The position numbers were made by a program, and so were the translations under genes. Shown piece after piece: positions 1 through 9,876 of a DNA stretch of 64,000 nt. This stretch comes from Anaeramoeba ignava (Eukaryota > Metamonada > Anaeramoebidae), in NCBI GenBank assembly GCA_028826165.1, contig JAPDFW010000070.1, positions 580,501-644,500 on the forward strand, given 5' to 3'. Under the pieces are notes generated by a model that did not search any database, had not been told where the DNA came from, and saw nothing but the letters and a program-made list of their open reading frames with translations. Within the stretch, counting starts at the first letter, position 1. Each line of letters begins with the position of its first letter.

Positions 1-735
1 TTTAAATATTTTTTTAAATATTTAAACATATAAATATAAAAATGAAAATAATAATTTAATATTTAATTTATAAATTAATTTAAAAATATAATTTAATATT
101 TAATTTTATTATTAAAATAATAATTTAATGTTTTAGATTTAAATATTTTATTATTTAAATATTTAACATATAAATATAAAAAATGAGAATAGATTTAATT
201 TAATATTTAATTTATAAATTAATTTAAAAATATAATTTAATATTTAATTTCATTATTAAAATAATAATTTATTGTTTTAGATTTAAATATTTTATTATTT
301 AAATATTTAACATAAAATATAAAAAATAAGAATAGATTTAATTTAATATTTAATTTATAAATTAATTTAAAAATATAATTTAATATTTAATTTTATGTTT
401 AAAATAATAATTTATTGTTTTAGATTTAAATATTTTATTATTTAAATATTTAACATATAAATATAAAAAATAAGAATAGATTTAATTTAATATTTAATTT
501 ATAAATTAATTTAAAAATATAATTTAATATTTAATTTCATTATTAAAATAATAATTTATTGTTTTAGATTTAAATATTTTATTATTTAAATATTTAACAT
601 ATAAATATAAAAAATAAGAATAGATTTAATTTAATATTTAATTTATAAATTAATTTAAAAATATAATTTAATATTTAATTTTATTATTAAAATAATAATT
701 TAATGTTTTAGATTTAAATATTTTATTATTTAAAA
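1..735. repeat. 144-bp AT-rich tandem satellite, about five copies
   Basis: The landmark TTTTAGATTTAAATATTTTA recurs at 131, 275, 418, 562 and 706, a spacing of 143-144 bp. Each unit also holds the blocks TTTAATTTAATATTTAATTT and AAATATTTAACATA. Copies differ by a few substitutions (TTTTATTATT, TTTCATTATT or TTTTATGTTT before AAAATAATAA). The array is cut by the left edge of the window, so its full length is unknown. No ORF lies inside. Confidence 0.93.
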
Positions 736-1133
736 ATATTTTGAAAATTGATTTTTTGAAATTAAAATTTTATCTTTTTTTTGAATTAAATTGAATTAAT
801 ATTAATTTGGAAATTTGTTTTTAAAATTTAAATTTATTAATAATTTTTAAATTCCAAAAAAAAATTAAATTAAAAATTAAATTAAAATAATTTTCCTTTT
901 TTTTAATAATAAAAAATTAATAAAAAATAATAATAATTTATTAATAAATTAATTTAAAATAATAAATTAAAAAGAAAATTAAATTAATTATTAATTTAAA
1001 TTTATTCTTATTTTTTATATTTTTATTTATTTTCAAAATCCACTTTTTTTATTTTATTTTTAAATTTTTTTTCATTTTTCCTTTTTAAAAACAAAAACAA
1101 AAACAAAAACAAAAACAAAAACACAAAAACAAA
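736..1133. other. AT-rich upstream region with (CAAAAA)n leader before the BTB-TLDc gene
   Basis: No gene is seen here. The stretch is A/T homopolymers and TTAATAAATTAA-type sequence. The last 44 bases (about 1090-1133) are a (CAAAAA)n run ending directly at the ATG, which would form an unstructured A-rich 5' leader. No promoter element could be identified. Confidence 0.6.
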
Positions 1134-2771
1134 ATGGATAATAATAATAATAACCAAATTGAAAATGCAAATCAAAATCAAAATGAAAATGAAATGAAAA
1201 ATTTAGAAAAAAAAGTAACAAAAAATTTAATTAAAGATTATTCAAACCTTTTAAATGGAAATTCATTTAAAGATTTTTCAATTTTTGTTGAGAATAAATC
1301 AAATCCTTTTGAAATTAAAGTTCATAAATCAATTTTATCTTCAAGATCTCCTTTTTTTAATGAATCATTAAGGCAAGAATCTCTTTCTATTTCTTTAAAT
1401 CAATTTAATAAAAAAGAAATGGAATCAATTTTGAGTTATATTTATTATGGAAATATTTCTTTTGAGAATCAAGAAAATCTTATTCAATTATTGGAAATTT
1501 CAATTTATTTTAAATTAAATTTATTGAAAGAAATTATTCAAAAAAAAATTTTAAATTCAATTAATTATTCAAATTTTTTCCAATTTTTATTCCAAAATCG
1601 AAATTTAAATTCAAATGAAATTGAAATAAAATGTTTTGAATTAATAAATCAAAATTTTTCCCAAATTCAGAATAATGAAAATTTATTCAATTTAACTAAA
1701 GAAGAAATTATCAAATTTATTCAATTTAAACAAGAAAAAAAAGAAATTTTTCAATTTGATTTTTTTCAATTTTTAAATAATTGGATTGAAAAAAGAAATG
1801 AAAGATTAAAAGGAAAGAAAGAAAAAGAAAAAGAAAAAGAAAAGGGAATTGAAAAGAAAAGATTATTTCATTCTTTTTTTTCATTATTTGATAAAGATTC
1901 AATTTCAAAACAAGATTTTGATAAATTAAAACAATTTGATTTTTTTCCCAAATCTTTTTTAGTTGATATTCAAAACAAAGTTATTCAAGATAATCAAAAA
2001 GAAAATCAACAAATGAAAATTGAAATTGAAAACAAAGAGAAGGAAATTGAAGATAAAGAGAAAGAAATTGAGAATAAAGAGAAGGAAAATCAACAAATGA
2101 AAATTGAAATTGAAAACAAAGAGAAGGAAATTGAGAGAATGCAACCTATTTTTGATCAATTTCAAATGGAAGAAATCAGCAAGAATTTTCCTCAATTTTC
2201 AGATTCAGAAATTATTCAAGATATTGAATATGTTAAGAAATTACAAGAATGGATAAATGATAATGATTTTTTTTCTAAAATGAAAAAAGGATTTTCAGCA
2301 AAAAGAGATGGATTTGATTCTCAAAATTGGCATAATGCAGTTGATAATAAAGGAAAAACATTAGTTATTATCAAAACAAAACAAAATTTTATTTTTGGAG
2401 GTTTTACTCAAGTTGGATGGAGAAAAGGAGGTGATTATTTTCTCAGAGATTCAAATGCATTTATTTTTTCATTAAGAAATGATAAAGGAGATAGAAAACC
2501 AGAAAAGTTTACAATTAAACAAGGACAAGAAGGATATGCAATTGAACACAGTTATTCCAGATTTGGGCCTGGATTTGGAGGAGGTAGTTATGGTCCATCA
2601 AATAGCACAGATTTTTACTTAGGATCAAACTTACAACCTGGTTATTCAAATATCGGTCATACTTATAATACACCTAATGGAATTACTTATAATACAAATG
2701 AATCTAAAAGTTATTTAGCTGGTTCTTATAATTCATGGGTTGTTGATGAACTTGAAACTTATTTCATTTAA
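1134..2771 (+). CDS. BTB/POZ - coiled coil - TLDc domain protein (545 aa)
   Basis: Single-exon gene. Residues about 1-35 are N/Q/E-rich. Residues about 37-145 read as a BTB/POZ domain: FKDFSIFVENK, then VHKSILSSRSPFFNESL and the ILSYIYYGNISF strand-helix. A BACK-like helical part follows. Residues about 280-345 are a heptad-like K/E repeat (ENKEKEIE units present several times). Residues about 375-545 form a TLDc domain: GFSAKRDGF, IFGGFTQVGW and AFIFSLRN near its start, and a glycine-rich loop and WVVDELETYFI at its end. BTB-TLDc proteins are a known class in amoebae. BTB usually dimerises or recruits cullin-3, and TLDc domains are linked to oxidative-stress responses and V-ATPase regulation; the role here is inferred from domains only. 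The start is the first ATG after the (CAAAAA)n leader. Confidence 0.92.
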   Translation: MDNNNNNQIENANQNQNENEMKNLEKKVTKNLIKDYSNLLNGNSFKDFSIFVENKSNPFEIKVHKSILSSRSPFFNESLRQESLSISLNQFNKKEMESILSYIYYGNISFENQENLIQLLEISIYFKLNLLKEIIQKKILNSINYSNFFQFLFQNRNLNSNEIEIKCFELINQNFSQIQNNENLFNLTKEEIIKFIQFKQEKKEIFQFDFFQFLNNWIEKRNERLKGKKEKEKEKEKGIEKKRLFHSFFSLFDKDSISKQDFDKLKQFDFFPKSFLVDIQNKVIQDNQKENQQMKIEIENKEKEIEDKEKEIENKEKENQQMKIEIENKEKEIERMQPIFDQFQMEEISKNFPQFSDSEIIQDIEYVKKLQEWINDNDFFSKMKKGFSAKRDGFDSQNWHNAVDNKGKTLVIIKTKQNFIFGGFTQVGWRKGGDYFLRDSNAFIFSLRNDKGDRKPEKFTIKQGQEGYAIEHSYSRFGPGFGGGSYGPSNSTDFYLGSNLQPGYSNIGHTYNTPNGITYNTNESKSYLAGSYNSWVVDELETYFI

Positions 2772-2823
2772 AAACTTTTTTATCATTTTTTTTCAAAATT
2801 CAATTCAATGTTCATTTCCTTTC

Positions 2824-3880
2824 AATCAAAATCAAAATCAAAATCAAAATCAAAATCAAAATTAAAATCAAAATCAAAATTTAATTCAAAATCAAAATCA
2901 AAATCAAAATCAAAATCAAATTCAAAATCAAAATCAAAATAAAAATCAAAATCAAATTAAAAATCAAAATCAAAATCAAAATCAAAATCAAAATCAAAAT
3001 CAAATTAAAAATCAAAATCAAAATCAAAATCAAATTCAAAATTAAAATCAAAATCAAAATAAAAATCAAAATCAAATTCAAAATCAAATTCAAAATCAAA
3101 TCAAAATCAAAATCAAAATCAAAATCAAAATCAAAATCAAAATCAAAATAAAAATCAAATTCAAATTCAAAATCAAATTCAAAATCAAATTCAAAATTAA
3201 AAATCAAAATCAAAATCAAAATCAAAATCAAATTCAAATCAAAATCAAAATCAAATTCAAAATCAAAATCAAAATCAAAATCAAAATCAAAATCAAATCA
3301 AAATCAAAATCAAAATCAAAATTAAAATCAAAATCAAAATTAAAATCAAAATTAAAATCAAAATCAAAATCAAAATCAAAATCAAAATCAAAATCAAAAT
3401 CAAAATCAAAATCAAAATCAAAATCAAAATCAAAAATCAAAATCAAAATCAAAATCAAAATCAAAATCAAAATCAAAATCAAAATCAAAATCAAAATCAA
3501 AATCAAAATCAAAATCAAAATCAAAATCAAAATCAAAATCAAATTCAAAATCAAATTCAAAATCAAAAATCAAAATCAAAATCAAAATCAAAATCAAAAT
3601 CAAATTCAAAATCAAATTCAAAATCAAAATCAAAATAAAAATCAAAATCAAAATCAAAATCAAAATCAAAATCAAATTCAAAATCAAAATCAAAATCAAA
3701 ATCAAAATTAAAATCAAAATAAAAATAAAAATCAAAATCAAATTCAAAATCAAATCCAAAACCAAAATCAAAATCAAAATCAAAATCAAAATCAAAATCA
3801 AAATCAAAATAAAAATCAAAATTAAAATCAAAATCAAATTCAAAATCAAAATCAAAATCAAAATCAAATTCAAAATCATT
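2824..3880. repeat. About 1.05-kb (AATCAA)n hexanucleotide satellite
   Basis: Nearly pure AATCAA units, with interspersed AATTCA, AATTAA and AATAAA variants, fill the space between the BTB-TLDc and acyl-CoA synthetase genes. The pure unit has no stop codon in any of the three + strand frames (NQ, IK, KS) and stops in only one - strand frame, so it makes long spurious ORFs. The same unit sits inside coding sequence at 10.3, 12.0-13.3, 13.9 and 19.3 kb. Confidence 0.95.
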
Positions 3881-4011
3881 TTAAAAATAAATTCCATGTT
3901 GGAATAATAAATTCCAAATAAGATTTTTTTTTTTGATTTTTTTTAGATTTTGAAAAGAAAAAAAAATTGAAAATTAAAATTTTAAAAAAAAGAATTTATT
4001 TTTCTCATTAA

Positions 4012-6537
4012 ATGTTATCAAAAATAATCAAACCAGTTTACAAAGTAGAAAAAATAATAAAGTCCCCCATTTTTGCACATTCATTTATTTTTGCGCATTC
4101 ATTTAGTTCAGGATTCTTCAAAAAAACATCTTTATTTGGAAATTTTGCAAATGACACAAAAAAAGAAATAGAAAAATATCTAGCAAAGGGATGCGAACAA
4201 AAAGACGGATTACTGAAAGAACACGAGGTGTATGATGTGCTCTCACTCGCGGGGATGCAATCGCCGTTTCATCAGTTCTTCGATTGCCGCGAAACATCAG
4301 GCGAAACATCAGCTGAGAAGATAAGGAAGTTCCAAGAAAGATGCGATCCAAGCAAAATTTACATTGCAAAAGGAGTTGTTCGATATAAAAAAACAGGACT
4401 GCTTGTGACCCACAAGACTGAGATAGGAGCGTTAATGTTTGGGGTGAAGTACCATGATCTGCCTGATGCGATAGCAAAGATGGAAGGGAAGTTTCGAGGA
4501 ACAGAGTTTGAATTGGAAGGGATTTTGTTTGCGGAAATGGTCGACTTTCCAAAAGGATTTGGCGGCGAATTTTTATTAAGCGGTTATCAAGATCCTTTTT
4601 TTGGGCCTTGTGTTGCATTTGGGTTAGGCGGGACTACAGTGGAGTATTTCAAGAAGAAGATGCGACCAAATAACGCGCAGTTGTTCTTACCGACAATGTA
4701 TGATTTCTCGACATTTGAGGATCAAATCAAGCGGTTGCCACTTACGGAGCTTTCCACGGGATTAGTCAGAGGCGTGAAGAAGAATCTGGAAACGGAAACA
4801 ATATTCAAAACAATCGAGACATTCCGCTCGCTGATTAGCCACTATTCAGCATACAATCCAGACGCCGATTACGTTATTGAGGAGATCGAAGTCAACCCAG
4901 CCGTTGCATCTCACAGTCGCATCCTCGCGCTAGATGGTGTCATGCGCGTGCGCAAAAAGAATGCTGGAGAGTTGATGCAGATCAAGTCTATGAAACCGTT
5001 GCACAAGATCCGCCATCTTTTGTGCCCAAAAACAGTCGCCATTGCCGGAGCTTCTTCGACAGGCACCAACAATCCTGGCAACATTATCCTCTCTAAATTG
5101 CTTAAGAAGGGGATTGCGAAGGAGGACATCTATCTTATTCATCCGAAGGCGAAGGAGATCAACGGGATCAGCTGTTATAAAACTGTGACGGATATGGTAA
5201 GAAAACGGGGAAATAATCCTGTCGACATGATGTTGGTTGGGATTCCAGCAAAATTTGCAGGCCAAATGATTATGGAAGCGATCAACGAGCACGCAGCAGA
5301 ATCGTTGTCTGTGATCTCTGGAGGATTTGGCGAAACGGAGCGAGGGGAGAAGATCCAGAAGGCGCTTGAAGAAACACTTGAAAAATACGACAGCAATCCA
5401 AAAAAACGGTCTGTGATTAACGGACCTAATACCGTTGGGAACATCTGTGTACGGTACGATGTGGATGCGCAGAAGGAGTATTCAGGGATTGAGACGGTGT
5501 TTACAGAAAAGCAAAAATCATCAGCAACAGGAAAAGGTTCGCCTAACGTTGCGCTTTTTTGCCAGAGCGGAGCTTATATGCTTTCTCGGATGTCAGATCT
5601 TGCCGATCTTGTAGCGCCCTCTGTTGCCGTTTCTGTCGGAAACCAAATGGATCTCAGCGCAATCGATTTTCTCGAGCATTTCCTTCCGTCCAAATCAATC
5701 ACAACTTATGCGCTTTATATAGAGGGGCTTAACAAAGGAGACGGGATCAGGCTCATGTCCTTGATCCAAAAGGCGCGCGATCTCGGCAAATTTGTTATTC
5801 TCTATAAAGCAGGACAATCCGAGGCTGGCATCTCCGCCGCAAAGGGTCACACAGCAGCAATGGCCAATGATTTCGGCATGTTCAAGCATCTCATGTCACA
5901 TTCTGGAGCTTTGATTGCTGACAGTTTTCTTCAGTATAACCAACTTATGATCACAACTTCCCGTCTTACTTCCCTCTACTCACAACTCAACGCAATCCCC
6001 AAAGACTCCAAGGTTTCTGTTGCCGCGCTTTCGAACGCAGGGTTTGAGAAATGCGCCATTGCAGACCATCTTTTTAACGAGGAATCATTGAAATATTGCA
6101 AGTTACCAAATTGGTCATCTGAAACTCTTCGCGAACTTCAAGGCATTTTCAAGAAGTTCCGAATCGGCGAAGTAGTTGATCTCCAAGATATTCTCGATCT
6201 CACTCCCATGATGACTGATGATGGTTACGACATGATTATGAGAGCTGTTCTCAAAGACCCAAATGTTCACTTTGCTATTTTTTCTGCTGTTCCAGAGACC
6301 CAAACTCTTCTCACTTTGGAGAATGAATTCCCTAAGAAAGGCAGTTTGTACCACCGTCTTGTTAATCTTAAGAAAGAGTTTGGTGATAAAAAGTCTTTTG
6401 TTGTTGTTATTGAAAGTGGGCCTAAGTATGATGCCATTTGTAAGGCTTTGATTCAAGCTGGAATCCCTACTTTTAGATCAGCTGATGAAGCTTCTTGGGT
6501 TGTTTCCAAATTGATTTCTTCTATTCGACGCGATTAA
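4012..6537 (+). CDS. ADP-forming acetyl/acyl-CoA synthetase, ATP-grasp-first fusion (841 aa)
   Basis: Family reaction: acyl-CoA + ADP + Pi gives acid + CoA + ATP, the substrate-level ATP step of many anaerobic protists. The ATP-grasp (beta-like) part comes first: KEHEVYDVLSLAGM near residue 70, YIAKGVVRYKKTG near 117 and the metal-site-like EEIEVNPAV near 290. The alpha-like part follows: a CoA-binding Rossmann segment VAIAGASSTGTNNPG near 342, then ligase segments with ALFCQSGAYM and the loop SEAGISAAKGHTAAMA, whose His613 aligns with the phosphorylated histidine of the family. The N-terminus (about 35 aa, K/S/F-rich, no acidic residue before a single E) could be a mitochondrion-related-organelle targeting peptide; this is inference. 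It contains a direct IFAHSF duplication. The body is clearly more GC-rich than its surroundings. Whether the substrate is acetate or another acid cannot be read from the sequence. Confidence 0.9.
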   Translation: MLSKIIKPVYKVEKIIKSPIFAHSFIFAHSFSSGFFKKTSLFGNFANDTKKEIEKYLAKGCEQKDGLLKEHEVYDVLSLAGMQSPFHQFFDCRETSGETSAEKIRKFQERCDPSKIYIAKGVVRYKKTGLLVTHKTEIGALMFGVKYHDLPDAIAKMEGKFRGTEFELEGILFAEMVDFPKGFGGEFLLSGYQDPFFGPCVAFGLGGTTVEYFKKKMRPNNAQLFLPTMYDFSTFEDQIKRLPLTELSTGLVRGVKKNLETETIFKTIETFRSLISHYSAYNPDADYVIEEIEVNPAVASHSRILALDGVMRVRKKNAGELMQIKSMKPLHKIRHLLCPKTVAIAGASSTGTNNPGNIILSKLLKKGIAKEDIYLIHPKAKEINGISCYKTVTDMVRKRGNNPVDMMLVGIPAKFAGQMIMEAINEHAAESLSVISGGFGETERGEKIQKALEETLEKYDSNPKKRSVINGPNTVGNICVRYDVDAQKEYSGIETVFTEKQKSSATGKGSPNVALFCQSGAYMLSRMSDLADLVAPSVAVSVGNQMDLSAIDFLEHFLPSKSITTYALYIEGLNKGDGIRLMSLIQKARDLGKFVILYKAGQSEAGISAAKGHTAAMANDFGMFKHLMSHSGALIADSFLQYNQLMITTSRLTSLYSQLNAIPKDSKVSVAALSNAGFEKCAIADHLFNEESLKYCKLPNWSSETLRELQGIFKKFRIGEVVDLQDILDLTPMMTDDGYDMIMRAVLKDPNVHFAIFSAVPETQTLLTLENEFPKKGSLYHRLVNLKKEFGDKKSFVVVIESGPKYDAICKALIQAGIPTFRSADEASWVVSKLISSIRRD

Positions 6538-6540
6538 ATT

Positions 6541-8150
6541 CAAAATGAATTTTAATTTTAAATATTAATTTCAAAATGAATTTTAATTTTAAATTTTAAT
6601 TTTAAAAAATGGAATTGGAAAAGCGGATTAAATTTTTCTTTAAATTTAATATTAATTTTAATTTTAATTTCAAAATGAATTTTAATTTCAAAATGAATTT
6701 TAATTTCAAAATGAATTTTAATTTTAAAAATGAATTTTAATTTTAAATTGAATTTTAATTTTAAAAAATGGAATTGGAAAAGCGGATTAAATTTTAATTT
6801 TAATTTTAAAATGAATTTTAATTTTAATTTCAAAATGAATTTTAATTTCAAAATGAATTTTAATTTCAAAATGAATTTTAATTTCAAAAAATGGAATTGG
6901 AAAAGCGGATTAAATTTTAATTTTAATTTCAAAATGAATTTTAATTTTAATTTCAAAATGAATTTTAATTTTAATTTCAAAATGAATTTTAATTTCAAAA
7001 TGAATTTTAATTTTAAAAATGAATTTTAATTTTAAATTGAATTTTAATTTTAAAAAATGGAATTGGAAAATTTTAATTTTAAAATGAATTTTAATTTTAA
7101 TTTCAAAATGAATTTTAATTTTAATTTCAAAATGAATTTTAATTTCAAAATGAATTTTAATTTCAAAATGAATTTTAATTTTAAATTGAATTTTAATTTT
7201 AAAAAATGGAATTGGAAAAGCGGATTAAATTTTAAATTTAATTTAATTTAATTTTTAATTTTAATTTCAAAATGAATTTTAATTTAAATTTAAATTTTAA
7301 TTTTAAAAAATGGAATTGGAAAAGCGGATTAAATTTTTCTTTAAATTTAATATTAATTTTTAATTTTAATTTCAAAATGAATTTTAATTTCAAAATGAAT
7401 TTTAATTTCGAAATGAATTTTAATTTTAAAAAATGGAATTGGAAAAGCGGATTAAATTTTAAATTTAATTTAATTTAATTTTTAATTTTAATTTCAAAAT
7501 GAATTTTAATTTAAATTTAAATTTTAATTTTAAAAAATGGAATTGGAAAAGCGGATTAAATTTTTCTTTAAATTTAATATTAATTTTAATTTTAATTTCA
7601 AAATGAATTTTAATTTCAAAATGAATTTTAATTTCAAAATGAATTTTAATTTTAAAAAATAGAATTGGAAAAGCGGATTAAATTTTTCTTTAAATTTAAT
7701 TTTAATTTTAATTTTAATTTTAATTTTAATTTCAAAATGAATTTTAATTTCGAAATGAATTTTAATTTAAATTTAAATTTTAATTTTAATTTTAATTTCA
7801 AAATGAATTTTAATTTTAATTTTAATTTTAATTTTAAAATGAATTTTAATTTCAAAATGAATTTTAATTTTAAAATGAATTTTAATTTTAAAATGAATTT
7901 TAATTTTAAAAAATGGAATTGGAAAAGCGGATTAAATTTTTCTTTAAATTTAATTTTAATTTTAATTTTAATTTCAAAATGAATTTTAATTTCAAAATGA
8001 ATTTTAATTTTAAAAAATGGAATTGGAAAAGCGGATTAAATTTTAATTTTAATTTCAAAATGAATTTTAATTTCAAAATGAATTTTAATTTTAATTTTAA
8101 TTTTAATTTCAATTTTAAATTTAATTTTAAAATGAATTTTAAAATGAATT
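6541..8150. repeat. Composite satellite: TTTTAATTTCAAAATGAA blocks with a conserved 22-bp core
   Basis: Two layers are visible. The background is short TTTTAATTTCAAAATGAAT-type units. Set into it are 11 copies of a GC-richer core, ATGGAATTGGAAAAGCGGAT, starting at 6609, 6768, 6891, 7057, 7206, 7310, 7433, 7537, 7659, 7913 and 8017. The 7057 copy is truncated and the 7659 copy has ATA for ATG. Spacings are mostly near 104 or 123 bp, so this is a higher-order array. The ORFs it creates on both strands are repeat products. Confidence 0.93.
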
Positions 8151-8185
8151 TTTTTCATTTTTTTCTTTTCAAATTTCTCTTCTTT

Positions 8186-9685
8186 ATGGAATTTCTTTCT
8201 CTTCTCTCTTCTCCTGATTTCACAAACACAGAAATAATCCCACAAATACAAATACATCAAGCAGTACTTTTTACATTCATTTCAAAAAAAAAAATTTAAA
8301 AAAAAAAATTAATAAAAAAATTAATAAAAAAATTAAAAAAGAATTTTCCATTTAATTCTTCAATTGATTTCAACACATCAAAACCACTGACAGATCTTCT
8401 TCCAGAAACATTTCTTTTAAACCAAGAAACAGAAACAAACACAACAAATAACGAGAGACAAGAAAATGCAGATCAAGTTATGATTTCCGATTTAAGATCA
8501 AATAGACCAAGAGGAATTTTTCGGAGACGAAGATTTGGATTCACAACAACTGGCGAAGAATCCTTTTCAATCGAATCAACATCCGAATCATCCAGCTCAA
8601 GCGAAGACGACAGCGAGGAAAGCTTTTCATTTTTTGGTGAGCGCAACCCAGCATTAACGCTTACAAACGAGATCAATAGAGAAAACGAGCAACCCAAAAA
8701 GAAAGTGACACATATCAAGCAACGAACAGTTTTAAGACCTAACCAGAACAAGGACCTTCTTGCATGTCCCGAGACAAGCGAGGAGATCTACTCCGTAAGG
8801 GGTTTCTCAGTTGCCAAATATAATATACTCACTAAAGAAACAAAGGAAGTAATTTCTACAAGTTTTCCGTTGACAGCTTTCGCCGTTTCCAACGGAATCC
8901 TCTTTTCAGGAGGTGGCTCTTCTGAATTGCTTGCCAAGAACCTCCACACAAACACGCTTTTTTTCGATTCCACTGTCTCTAACTCCCCAATAAAGTCAAT
9001 TCATGTCTCCGCCCAAAATCATAATGAAATTTCCACTTTTATAACTACTTCAGAACGTAACGTTTATCATTATAAAGTTACCCCCAGTGATCTTGTATCC
9101 ATGCCGATTATCCAGACCAATTTTCAATCTGAACAATGCGCAATTTCCCCAAATTCAAAGTTCCTTACTGTTGTCGGAAATTCTTCCGAAATCAATATTT
9201 ACGATCCAAATCAAAATTTCGCAAAAATTCATACTGTTTCCGGCATGAAACCTCCTTCTTTTTCTGTTTCCTGGAGTGAGAATTCCCTTCATTTCGCTGT
9301 CGGCTCAAAGGAAGGTATCTGCTGTATCTGGGACATTCGAAAGCCTTCGGAAATCCTTTCCAAAATCAAATCAGAGCAATATCTCAATATGTCTAAAGGT
9401 CCTGTCAGAAATGTCAAATTTTCCCCAATTTATGATCTTCTTTTGTTTTCTGAAGCTTCCGGTTTTTTTTCCGTTGTTGATTCTCGCACTTTTGGGTCTC
9501 GCGAACTTGTTTCTTTAAACCCAATTCTTGGAAGAGTCAGTTTCAAAAAAAAGTTTCTTATTGGCGGTTGTTGGAGTCCTGATGGAGGAAGTTTATTCAT
9601 TTCAACTCCTCTTGAAATCCTTAAATTTTATGTTGATGTTCTTTCACGTAGATTATTTCCTTATGCTGATCTTAATATGAATTGA
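8186..9685 (+). CDS. WD40-repeat protein, two exons (473 aa)
   Basis: Proposed exons are 8186-8263 and 8342-9685, with a 78-nt GT-AG intron (8264-8341). Exon 1 is 26 codons and joins in phase 0. The reading frame is open on both sides of the intron, which holds TAA in frame. Residues about 75-135 are Ser/Glu/Asp-rich. WD-like blades follow: CAISPNSKFLTVVGNSSEIN, SVSWSENSLHFAVGSKEG with CCIWDIRKP, and GPVRNVKFSPIYDLLLFSEA followed by VVDSRTF. The last block resembles the eukaryotic WD-repeat family that includes fission yeast C2A9.03 and its plant relatives (recognised from memory). It is probably a scaffold beta-propeller with no known enzymatic role. An unspliced start at 8480 is possible but would drop a coding-like segment. 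Confidence 0.78.
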
Positions 9686-9876
9686 TAATAATATTAATAT
9701 ATTATTATTATTATTTCAAAAAAGACGAAATTTAATTAATAAATTCTGTTTTTTTCTTTTTCTTTTTTTTTCCGAAATTTTTTCCTTTTTTTTTTTGGAA
9801 ATAATAAAAGTGGAATAAAAAAAACTTTTTATTAAAATTCAAACTTTTTTTTTTTTCATTTTTTTCTTTTCTTAAA

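Noticed and set aside
2881-3897. Several long - strand ORFs made of IL, FD and FN repeats
   Set aside because: They are readings of the pure (AATCAA)n satellite, which has stops in only one reverse frame. There is no unique sequence, and no start or end context.
4118-4618. 166-aa - strand ORF opposite the acyl-CoA synthetase
   Set aside because: It is antisense to a conserved coding region whose sense reading has clear family motifs; shadow ORF.
6558-8299. ORFs on both strands of the composite satellite (MELEKRIKFF and KWNWKSGLN repeats)
   Set aside because: The repeated core contains an ATG and no stop, so it creates ORFs by chance. They overlap on both strands and change frame with unit length.
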